40,775 nt of DNA, taken from NCBI RefSeq assembly GCF_014596465.1, contig NZ_MECK01000612.1, positions 1 through 40,775 on the forward strand, read 5' to 3'. Position 1 is the stretch's first letter; every line of letters begins with the position of its first letter. Below are positions 6,952 to 13,072 of the stretch, in pieces. A model generated the notes under the pieces. It worked only from the letters and a program-made list of their open reading frames with translations, was not told the DNA's origin and ran no database searches. The stretch comes from Streptomyces sp. CBMA123 (GTDB lineage Bacteria > Actinomycetota > Actinomycetes > Streptomycetales > Streptomycetaceae). The translations under genes were made by a program, and so were the position numbers.

Positions 6952-7668
6952 GTGCGCGTGGAGATCTGGAGCGACATCAACTGCCCGTGGTGCTACATCG
7001 GCAAGGCCCGGTTCGAGCGGGCCCTGGCGGTGTTCCCGCACCGCGCGGAGGTGGAGGTCGTCCACCGCTCGTTCGAGCTGGACCCCAACGCCCCGCGCAC
7101 CGCCCGCCCGGTGATCCCGCTGCTCGCCGCCAAGTACGGGATGAGCCTGGAGCAGGCCGAGGCCGCGGAGGCCCGGATCGCCGAGAACGCCCGCGGCGAG
7201 GGCCTGCCCTATCTGGCAGGCGGGCGGGACGCCGCGAACTCCTTCGACATGCACCGGCTGCTGCACTTCGCCAAGGAGCACGGTCGGCAGGCCGAACTGC
7301 TGGACGCGCTGTACCGTGCGAACTTCGCCGAGGAGCGCTCCGCCTTCGACGCCGGGCGGCTGACCGAGCTGGCCGTCGAGGCCGGGCTGGACGCCTCCGC
7401 GGCGGCCGCCGTGCTGGCGGACCCGGAGGCGTACGCGGAAGCGGTGCGCGAGGACGAGGAGACGGCCTCCGCCATGGGGGCGACGGGCGTGCCGTTCTTC
7501 GTCCTCGACCGGCGCCTCGGCGTCTCCGGCGCCCAGCCCGCGGAAACGTTCACCCAGGCGTTGGAGCAGGCCTGGGGCAGCCGGGTGCCGACCCCGCTGA
7601 TCCAGGTCGGCGTACCCGGCGACGCGGAGGCCTGCGGCCCGGACGGCTGCGAGCTGCCCCCGCGCTGA
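6952..7668 (+). CDS. DsbA-family oxidoreductase, FrnE-like
   Basis: This 238-residue protein has the thioredoxin-fold active site CPWC at residues 11-14 (SDINCPWCYIG) and the cis-proline loop GVPFF near residues 179-183. An inserted helical domain lies between them, as in the FrnE/2-hydroxychromene isomerase branch of DsbA. No signal peptide is present, so it acts in the cytosol, in dithiol exchange or as a polyketide-type isomerase. The C-terminus carries a second cysteine pair (ACGPDGCEL), a tail I associate with streptomycete members. The GTG start at 6952 is chosen because GAGGAG lies nine bases upstream. It converges on the esterase gene with only three bases between stops. Confidence 0.9.
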   Translation: MRVEIWSDINCPWCYIGKARFERALAVFPHRAEVEVVHRSFELDPNAPRTARPVIPLLAAKYGMSLEQAEAAEARIAENARGEGLPYLAGGRDAANSFDMHRLLHFAKEHGRQAELLDALYRANFAEERSAFDAGRLTELAVEAGLDASAAAAVLADPEAYAEAVREDEETASAMGATGVPFFVLDRRLGVSGAQPAETFTQALEQAWGSRVPTPLIQVGVPGDAEACGPDGCELPPR

Positions 7669-7671
7669 CCG

Positions 7672-8829
7672 TCAGCCCTTCCCGACGGTCTGGGTGAGCC
7701 AGGTGAACACGGACGGCACCAGCGGCTGCCACGTGGACGTCAGGTGCGGCCCGTCGACCTCCACCGGGGTGACGGCCGTGGGCGCCTTGGCGTTCTTCTG
7801 CAGCGCCAAGGCGTCCTCGTAGCCGTCGCCCTTCTTCCCGGTCACGTACAGGGCGACGTTCGGCGGGGTCTGGGCGTGCTGCAGCAGGTAGACCGGGTTG
7901 GAGACCTCGCGCAGGTGCGGGTCCTTGGCGGTCAGCGAGGCGGACTCGCCCATCGGGTCGTTGTACCCGGACAGGCCGACGCCCGCGTGGTACCGGTTCG
8001 GGTGCGCCAGCGCCAGCCGCACCGCGCAGTGCGCGCCCGCCGAGTAGCCGGCCACCGCCCACCGCTCGGGGCCGGGCTCGGCCCGGAAGTTGTCCAGCAC
8101 CATCTGCGGCACGTCCCGCGCCAGCCAGGTCTCGGCGTTGACCTTGCCCGGCACGTCCGCGCAGCCGGTGTCCACGTGCGCGCCGAGCAGCACGACCCGC
8201 GGCGCGACCAGGATGAACGGCGCGACCTGCCCGGACTTCATCAGCGGGCCCAGCTGCTTGGAGACGTTCATGCTGCCGAACCAGGCGCTGGACGAGCCGG
8301 GGAAGCCCGCGAGCAGCTCGACCACCGGGAACTTCTTGTCCGTGTAGGCCGGGTCGTCGTACTGCGGCGGCGTCCAGACCAGCACCTCGCCGTCGACCCC
8401 GGACACCCGGCCCTTCAGCTGGGTGGTCTTCACGTCCTTCGGCACCGCGTCGTCGTCCACCGGCCCGAACTGCTGCACCACCTTGGGCTGGTCGGGCGCG
8501 TTCGCGGCCGCCGTCGCGTCCGCCGGGGGCGGGGCGGGCACGGCGTGCACGTGGCTGCCGGTGCCGAGCAGGTCGTCCCAGTTGCCGTACAGCTGGTTGT
8601 CGTTGTTCACCAGCACGAACACCAGCGTCACGGCCGTGACCTGCGCGAAGGCCACCATCAGCAGCCGCGACCCGAAGCGCAGGGCCTGCGGGCCGCGCAC
8701 CCGGTTCCACAGGTACATCAGCAGACCCACGGAGATCGGGACGAGGAGGAGCGCGAGGACGAAGAACGGGGTGCCGGTGAGATTCACATCAGCTGAAACG
8801 GGTGAAAACGCGTGTTCGGTTGCACCCAT
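7672..8829 (-). CDS. Membrane-anchored alpha/beta-hydrolase, esterase D/antigen 85-like
   Basis: This 385-residue protein has two N-terminal membrane helices (about residues 21-42 and 56-74), a Pro/Ala linker, and then a putative-esterase domain. Markers are the strand WTPPQYDDP, the oxyanion region ELLAGFPGSSSAW, the nucleophile elbow GYSAG with Ser263, and a histidine in VDGPHL (His362). Asp336 (KGDGYED) is a possible third triad member. The fold matches the esterase/mycolyltransferase-like secreted hydrolases; the catalytic domain would face outside. Substrate is unknown. The ATG at 8829 lacks a clear Shine-Dalgarno sequence, so the start is less sure than the family. It shares its 3' boundary with the convergent DsbA-like gene. 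Confidence 0.85.
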   Translation of the reverse strand: MGATEHAFSPVSADVNLTGTPFFVLALLLVPISVGLLMYLWNRVRGPQALRFGSRLLMVAFAQVTAVTLVFVLVNNDNQLYGNWDDLLGTGSHVHAVPAPPPADATAAANAPDQPKVVQQFGPVDDDAVPKDVKTTQLKGRVSGVDGEVLVWTPPQYDDPAYTDKKFPVVELLAGFPGSSSAWFGSMNVSKQLGPLMKSGQVAPFILVAPRVVLLGAHVDTGCADVPGKVNAETWLARDVPQMVLDNFRAEPGPERWAVAGYSAGAHCAVRLALAHPNRYHAGVGLSGYNDPMGESASLTAKDPHLREVSNPVYLLQHAQTPPNVALYVTGKKGDGYEDALALQKNAKAPTAVTPVEVDGPHLTSTWQPLVPSVFTWLTQTVGKG

Positions 8830-8913
8830 CCGGCACCAAACGGCACAGGACGTCGGACGGGCCGACTTCCGGCGCCGGGGGCCCGTCGGCGCACGGGGAG
8901 AAAGCCGAGCCGG

Positions 8914-8953
8914 GCGTCAGTCGTAGCGCGTCAGTCGTAGCGCGTCAGTCGTA
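8914..8953. repeat. 14-bp triplication across a stop codon
   Basis: GCGTCAGTCGTA starts at 8914, 8928 and 8942. On the minus strand each unit reads TACGACTGA, that is, the last two codons and stop of the gene at 8945. Two extra copies of the gene's end follow it. Confidence 0.9.
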
Positions 8954-9463
8954 GAAGAACTGGCGGAGGTCCTCGACCGAGCCCGGCCCGAAGAGGAAGG
9001 CCTCCGCCCGGCCGACCTCGACGACCGGCGGCGGGCCCTCCGTCCGAAGGGCGTCGAGCCAGATCTCACCCTGCTCCCCGACCGCGTAGACGGCGGAGAG
9101 CAGGGTCGCCATGCCGGCCGGCCGGGCCGGAGCCACGCCGGTGACGGGCACCAGCTCCCAGCCGCCGGCCCGGGCGGCGAGCCGCAGCACGGCGGCCCAG
9201 CGCACGATCCGGGCCAGCCGGGCCCGCCACGGGAGTTCACCGGACGCGGGCGGGCAACCGACGGTCGCGGCGGCGATGTCGTCGATCGTCCGGCGCTCGG
9301 TGTCGGTGCGGATCCACCGGCCCTCCTGGGAGTCCTCGATGGCGGCGTCCCACCACTCCCAGGCGCTGTCCAGCCCGCCTCGGCCACCGAGGCGGGCGGC
9401 CCCGAGTCCATTGACAGTCCTCCGCCACATCCGCTTGGCTGAAGGCCCGAGCCGACCGACCAT
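8945..9463 (-). CDS. Unrecognised 172-residue protein
   Basis: Codon use is strongly coding, and the protein is balanced in composition, with no signal peptide or membrane segment. Visible landmarks are DSAWEWWDAAIEDSQEGRW near the N-terminus, then ELPWRARLARIVRWAAVLRLAARAGGWELVPV, and a C-terminus GPGSVEDLRQFFYD. I do not recognise a family and propose no function. The start is uncertain: ATG at 9463 has no good ribosome site and lies only 15 bp from the divergent peptide gene, while ATG at 9430 is an alternative. The N-terminal codons contain a perfect 11-bp hairpin (9373-9397). The gene ends in a triplicated 14-bp unit. Confidence 0.65.
   Translation of the reverse strand: MVGRLGPSAKRMWRRTVNGLGAARLGGRGGLDSAWEWWDAAIEDSQEGRWIRTDTERRTIDDIAAATVGCPPASGELPWRARLARIVRWAAVLRLAARAGGWELVPVTGVAPARPAGMATLLSAVYAVGEQGEIWLDALRTEGPPPVVEVGRAEAFLFGPGSVEDLRQFFYD
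9373..9397. other. Perfect 11-bp hairpin inside the 5' end of a gene
   Basis: Arms GCCCGCCTCGG and CCGAGGCGGGC are separated by three bases. It lies within the first codons of the minus-strand gene and about 80 bp upstream of the plus-strand peptide gene. A TTGACA follows at 9411-9416, but no matching -10 box is visible. Confidence 0.5.
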
Positions 9464-9478
9464 CAGGGGGACTTCACC

Positions 9479-9622
9479 ATGCGCACGATGCTGATCGCGG
9501 CCGCCAGCGGCCTCGCACTGACCGCCACCCTTCTCTTCGCCACGGCGCCCGGCAGCGCCGCCCCGGCGCCCGCCCCCGCGCCGCACTCCCAGCTCGCCGG
9601 GAGCAACGCCGGCTGCTGCTGA
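9479..9622 (+). CDS. Small secreted peptide with Ala-Pro linker and Cys-Cys end
   Basis: The protein has 47 residues. A clear signal peptide (MRTMLIAAASGLALTATLLFA) is followed by APGSAAPAPAPAPH and ends SNAGCC. The start has AGGGGG at suitable spacing, codon use is typical, and a strong terminator follows 14 nt after the stop, so I take it as real. The mature peptide would be about 20 residues with a terminal cysteine pair. No modification enzyme lies nearby. Function is unknown: a signalling, surface or lipid-linked peptide is possible. It precedes a second small secreted peptide gene 170 bp downstream. Confidence 0.65.
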   Translation: MRTMLIAAASGLALTATLLFATAPGSAAPAPAPAPHSQLAGSNAGCC

Positions 9623-9636
9623 CGCACCACCCCGAA

Positions 9637-9673
9637 GCCCCGCCCGCTCGCTGGAGGCCAGCGCGCGGGCGGG
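9637..9673 (+). terminator. Long hairpin terminator after the first peptide gene
   Basis: A ten-bp outer stem (9637-9646 with 9664-9673) and a six-bp inner stem (9649-9654 with 9658-9663) are joined by a two-base bulge and closed by AGG. Confidence 0.8.
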
Positions 9674-9791
9674 GCGCGAATGCGCCGTGCTCGCTTCGCC
9701 GGCCCGTCACTCACACCGGCGACATCGGGCGTGTGGGCCGGGACGGCGGGTAGGGCCGGGTGGACCAGTCGCCTCGTGGGAAGGCAGCCCC

Positions 9792-9959
9792 ATGCGCCGT
9801 ATCGCCGCACTCGTCATCGGCACCTGTGCCCTGCTCGGGGCGCTGGCCGTGCCCGCCGGCGCGGCCACCCCGTCCGTCCCGTCCGTCCGCGCCGGGGGCA
9901 CGGACTTCTGCACCGTGTGGCAGATCCTGACGAACACCTGCCCGTACCTGCACAACTAG
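9792..9959 (+). CDS. Small secreted peptide with two spaced cysteines
   Basis: The protein has 55 residues, with a signal peptide MRRIAALVIGTCALLGALA and probable AxA cleavage at PAGAA. The mature part is about 30 residues, ending FCTVWQILTNTCPYLHN, with two cysteines nine residues apart that could form one disulfide. GGAAGG precedes the ATG; the longer upstream frame has no ribosome site and is rejected. I know no family for it. Together with the preceding 47-residue peptide and the lectin genes beyond, it forms a run of exported products. It converges on the first lectin gene, with a hairpin between. Confidence 0.7.
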   Translation: MRRIAALVIGTCALLGALAVPAGAATPSVPSVRAGGTDFCTVWQILTNTCPYLHN

Positions 9960-10074
9960 GGCTGTGACCGGGATGGTTCACCGTGACAGGGAGGCGGCTC
10001 CCGGGAGGCTGCACTGTCGAGGGGCGTCGGCCCCAGTCACCCGCTGCGCCGACACCCCTGACGCCGAAGCCGAC

Positions 10075-10100
10075 GAGGGCGGCACGGCCGTCCCGCCCTC
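10075..10100. terminator. Hairpin between convergent peptide and lectin genes
   Basis: GAGGGCGG (10075-10082) pairs with CCGCCCTC (10093-10100). A second, one-mismatch hairpin around 10021-10058 precedes it. Either can end transcription from both sides. Confidence 0.6.
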
Positions 10101-10126
10101 CGCGCCGCGCTGCGCCTCCTGACCGT

Positions 10127-10801
10127 TCAGCAGGGCTCGGCGGTGCGCCCGTTCTTCGTCGACCAGACCGGCTTCCAGTTGTTGTCGCCGGCCGCGTGGC
10201 CCTTGTACAGGACGAAGTTGCCGTCGGTCTGCATCCGGCCCCACACGTAGGAGCCGCCGCACTGATAGGTGCCGCTGTTCCACGCCGCGTTCCCGTTGCC
10301 GTCGTACACCACGAAGTTTCCGTCGTCCTGCATCACGGCCTCGCCCGTGCTCCGGCCCTGGGTGCCGGCCTGCCACAGGATGTCGACGACCGTCTCGCCG
10401 TCCTGGCAGTCGTGGAACGACACGCAGCGCTGGATCATCTCGATGAGCGAGCCGAGGTCGGGCGCCCCACCGACCTCCGGCGGGATCCAGCTCTTCCAGT
10501 GCGAGACGACGAGGTTCCCGTCCTGCTGGTAGCTGAGGACGTTCGCCTCCTCCGTGGCCACCAGACCCTCGCTGCCGTACTGGATCGGCGAGGACATCCG
10601 CTCGCCGCCCCGCAGGCACATGCCCTGGGTGAGGTGGTCCCAGCCGGACGGCACCCCCGAACAGGTGGGCGCCGCGGCGCTGCTCGGCGCCGCGGAGACG
10701 AGGTTGAGCGCGAGCGCGGCGGCCGCGACGGCGGTGGCGGCGAGGGCTCGCAGCGGGCGCTTCGTACGGGCGCCCTCGGTTGCGGTGGTCGTGTTCTCCA
10801 T
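10127..10801 (-). CDS. Secreted bulb-type (mannose-binding) lectin-domain protein
   Basis: This 224-residue protein has an N-terminal signal region (TKRPLRALAATAVAAAALALNLV, cleavage near SSAAA). It then shows three copies of the B-lectin sugar-pocket motif QxDxNxVxY in variant form: QQDGNLVVSHWKSW, QDDGNFVVYDGNGNAAW and QTDGNFVLYKG. An insert with two cysteines (RCVSFHDCQDGE) separates the first from the second, and other cysteines could form disulfides. B-lectins bind mannose-type glycans; this one is exported, target unknown. I prefer the ATG at 10801; a start at 10831 would add ten residues. It is divergent from a second B-lectin gene, with 171 bp between starts that hold several inverted repeats. 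Confidence 0.85.
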   Translation of the reverse strand: MENTTTATEGARTKRPLRALAATAVAAAALALNLVSAAPSSAAAPTCSGVPSGWDHLTQGMCLRGGERMSSPIQYGSEGLVATEEANVLSYQQDGNLVVSHWKSWIPPEVGGAPDLGSLIEMIQRCVSFHDCQDGETVVDILWQAGTQGRSTGEAVMQDDGNFVVYDGNGNAAWNSGTYQCGGSYVWGRMQTDGNFVLYKGHAAGDNNWKPVWSTKNGRTAEPC

Positions 10802-10823
10802 GCCCCGAAGCTCTCGTGCCTCG

Positions 10824-10840
10824 GTTGACATGCGATCAAC
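10824..10840. promoter_or_regulatory. GTTGA-n7-TCAAC inverted repeat
   Basis: Five-bp arms are separated by seven bases, 23 bp before the lectin ATG at 10801. It is a candidate operator for that gene; on length alone it is weak. Confidence 0.3.
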
Positions 10841-10871
10841 GATCCCGCGCGGGCCCGCCCCTCAATGTCAC

Positions 10872-10890
10872 GTTTATCGTTTGTCTACCG
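10872..10890 (+). promoter_or_regulatory. Shared 19-bp element, copy 1 (lectin gene)
   Basis: The sequence follows GTTnAnCGnnTGTCTACCG and ends 82 nt before the ATG at 10973. A second copy with 15 of 19 bases identical lies at 16007-16025, also 82 nt before a start. GTCTAC resembles the -10 element of some ECF sigma-factor promoters, but no fitting -35 is conserved between the two sites. Confidence 0.55.
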
Positions 10891-10920
10891 CCTTCCGCCA
10901 TGATCATCCCCACCGCAGGG

Positions 10921-10955
10921 CGCCCGTCACTTTCACGGGCGCGCACTCACGTGAG
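10921..10955 (+). promoter_or_regulatory. Inverted repeat plus perfect palindrome in lectin leader
   Basis: CGCCCGT (10921-10927) pairs with ACGGGCG (10935-10941), followed at once by the perfect palindrome CTCACGTGAG (10946-10955). Both lie between the shared 19-bp element and the start at 10973. Confidence 0.45.
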
Positions 10956-10972
10956 AGAGGCAGCACGGGGAC

Positions 10973-11461
10973 ATGAAGGCGACGAAGACGATGCGGCACA
11001 TGGCCATGACGGTGGCGGCGGGCCTCCTGGCGCTGACCGGGTCGGTGGCGACGGCGGGGACGGCGCAGGCCGACTCGCTCGACCCCGACCAGCAGCCCCG
11101 GATCACCGTGAACGACCCGTTCACGCTCTACCAGGGCCAGTCCCTCGACACCGGCAAGACCCGGCTGATCATGCAGTCCGACGGCAACCTCGTCCTCTAC
11201 CGCACCGACAACCGGTACGAGCCGAGGTGGGCGACGAACACCGCGAACTGCGGCAACCGGGCGATCCTCCAGGGCGACGGCAACTTCGTCGTCTACGACG
11301 CCAACAACTACGTCTGCTGGCGCACCGACACCTTCAAGAGCTCCCCCGGCGACCGGGCCACCCTGGAGGTCTGGGGCTTCGGCGGGCTCCGGATCAACTA
11401 CACCTCCCGGTTCGAGAGCAGCCCGAGCTCGGTCACCCTCCAGAGCACCGACCCGTACTAA
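10973..11461 (+). CDS. Secreted bulb-type lectin-domain protein
   Basis: This 162-residue protein has a signal peptide (MKATKTMRHMAMTVAAGLLALTG, cleavage near AQA-DS). Two well-kept B-lectin motifs follow: MQSDGNLVLYRTDN and LQGDGNFVVYDANN, each with the following tryptophan (RWATNT, CWRTDT). A third lobe (LEVWGFGGLRINYTS) is degenerate. One cysteine pair (about residues 92 and 115) may be bridged. It resembles the divergent neighbour at 10127-10801 in fold but is shorter, so the two look like an old divergent duplication. Exported, sugar-binding; antagonistic lectin bacteriocins share this fold, but that role is only a possibility. It stops 20 bp before the convergent AfsR-like regulator gene. 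Confidence 0.87.
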   Translation: MKATKTMRHMAMTVAAGLLALTGSVATAGTAQADSLDPDQQPRITVNDPFTLYQGQSLDTGKTRLIMQSDGNLVLYRTDNRYEPRWATNTANCGNRAILQGDGNFVVYDANNYVCWRTDTFKSSPGDRATLEVWGFGGLRINYTSRFESSPSSVTLQSTDPY

Positions 11462-11481
11462 GCCGCCCCCGTCGCCCGGCC

Positions 11482-12942
11482 TCACCCCCGTTCGGTGAAC
11501 CACCGGACCAGGTCCGCCACCGACCACCAGGGCCGGGCCGCGAGCCGCGTCGCCGCCGTCCGCAGCAGGACGGGCAGGTGGCCGCAGATCTCGGCCAGCT
11601 CGGCGACCGCGGCCGGCTCCCGGCTGATCCGCTCCACGCCCACGATCCGCGCCAGCAGCTCGTGGGCGTCGTGCGGCTCCAGCGCTCCGACCGTCAGCCG
11701 GACCGCGTCGCCGGGCAGCGCCCCCGGGTCCGCCCCCGTCACCACGGCCGCGCACCCGCTGGTCGCGGGCAGCAGCGGCCCGGGCTCGGGCACCCCGTCG
11801 AGCACCACCAGGACGCGCCGCCCGGCCAGTGCCGCGCGGTAGCGCTCGACCAGCTCCCCGACCGGGGCGCCGCCCACGGGCCGCTCCCCCAGGGCTCGCA
11901 GGAAGGCCGCCAGGACCGTGCCCGGTTCCCCTCCGCTCGCGTACAACTGTCCGTCCGGGAAGGCGTCCTGGGCGGCATGGGCGACGTGCACCGCCAACGC
12001 CGACTTACCGCTGCCGGCCGGACCGGACAGCCCGACCACCGGCGAACCACCCGCGAGCGGCGCACCGCCCGCCACCGGCGCACCGCCGCCCGCCCGCAGG
12101 GCCTGCTCCGCCCGCCGGGCCAGGCCGGCCCGCCCGACCAGGTCCGGAATGTCGGACGGGAGCTGGCTCGGCCGGGGCAGCCGCCGCAGCGACGCCGGGG
12201 CCTCCCCGCTCCGGATCCGGTTCGCCAGCTCCACCACGGCGGCCCCCGGCTCCAGCCCCAGTTCGCGGTCCAGCCGCTCCCGCAGCGCCTCGTACACCGC
12301 CAGTGCCTCCGTCCGGTGGCCGCAGCGGTGCAGCGCCAGCAGGTGCAGCCGGTGCACCTCCTCGTCCTGCGGGTACTCCGCCGCCAGCACGGCCAGCGGC
12401 TCCACCGCCTCCACGTGCCGCCCGAGCGCCACGTCCAGGTCGAGCAGCGCCTTCACCGCCGCGAAGCGCCCGGCCGCCAGCCGCTCCCGCGCCCGCTCGG
12501 CGAACTCCCCCGGCACGCCGTCCAGCGCCCGGCCGCCCGTCCAGGCGTCGAGCGCCCGCCCCAGCAACTCCCGCGCCCGCGACGGCTCCCGGTGACGCAG
12601 CGCGACGGCCTCCGCCACCGCGGCCTCGTAGCGGAAGAGGTCCACCGCCTCCCGCGGCACCGCCAGCCGGTACCCGCCCGCCGCCGCCACGAGCAGCTCG
12701 GGGGCGCCGAGCGCCCGCCGCAAACGGTGCACATGGGTGCCGATCTGCCCGACCGGATCCTTCGGCCAGCGGCTGTCGTCCTCCCCCCACAGGCCCTCGA
12801 CCAGCCGGTCCGTCGGCACCAACTGCCCCGGGGCGAGCAGCAGCGCGGCCAGCACCGCCCGCTGCTGCGGACGGCCGAGCTCGATCTCACCACCGTCGCA
12901 CCGGGCGCTCAGCGGCCCCAGCACGCGGAATTCGAGCCGCAC
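11482..12942 (-). CDS. AfsR/SARP-family regulator with P-loop, short form
   Basis: The protein has 486 residues. An OmpR-like winged-helix domain (LEFRVLGPLSARCDGG... ELGRPQQRAVLAALLL, residues 1-95) is followed by the BTAD bacterial activation domain (about 98-246) and an NB-ARC-like ATPase start with P-loop GPAGSGKS (307-314). A degenerate remainder ends at TERG. AfsR has the same first three parts but continues through full STAND-ATPase motifs and a TPR sensor; those are missing here, so this is a truncated or minimal form. Such proteins activate secondary-metabolite or development genes. The GTG at 12942 with GAGGGG upstream is preferred over a frame reaching into the divergent gene. It is head-to-head with a full-length relative 130 bp away. 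Confidence 0.88.
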   Translation of the reverse strand: MRLEFRVLGPLSARCDGGEIELGRPQQRAVLAALLLAPGQLVPTDRLVEGLWGEDDSRWPKDPVGQIGTHVHRLRRALGAPELLVAAAGGYRLAVPREAVDLFRYEAAVAEAVALRHREPSRARELLGRALDAWTGGRALDGVPGEFAERARERLAAGRFAAVKALLDLDVALGRHVEAVEPLAVLAAEYPQDEEVHRLHLLALHRCGHRTEALAVYEALRERLDRELGLEPGAAVVELANRIRSGEAPASLRRLPRPSQLPSDIPDLVGRAGLARRAEQALRAGGGAPVAGGAPLAGGSPVVGLSGPAGSGKSALAVHVAHAAQDAFPDGQLYASGGEPGTVLAAFLRALGERPVGGAPVGELVERYRAALAGRRVLVVLDGVPEPGPLLPATSGCAAVVTGADPGALPGDAVRLTVGALEPHDAHELLARIVGVERISREPAAVAELAEICGHLPVLLRTAATRLAARPWWSVADLVRWFTERG

Positions 12943-13072
12943 AGCCCACCCCTCGAAGCTCGGAATCCGGTGCACAATCTGTGACAGAGCATATGTCGCC
13001 GGGACACGGGGGCGCCGCTGTCCGGACGGAAGTGGCGGGATCCCGGCGCAGGGACGACTCTCGGGACGGGAC

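Noticed and set aside
9411..9416. TTGACA as -35 box of the first peptide gene
   Set aside because: No TAnnnT at 16-18 bp; it also lies inside the opposite coding frame.
12943..13072. AfsR-type heptamer direct repeats between the two SARP genes
   Set aside because: No clear 11-bp period TCGAG-type repeat was found; only a weak GACA-n7-TGTC inverted repeat.
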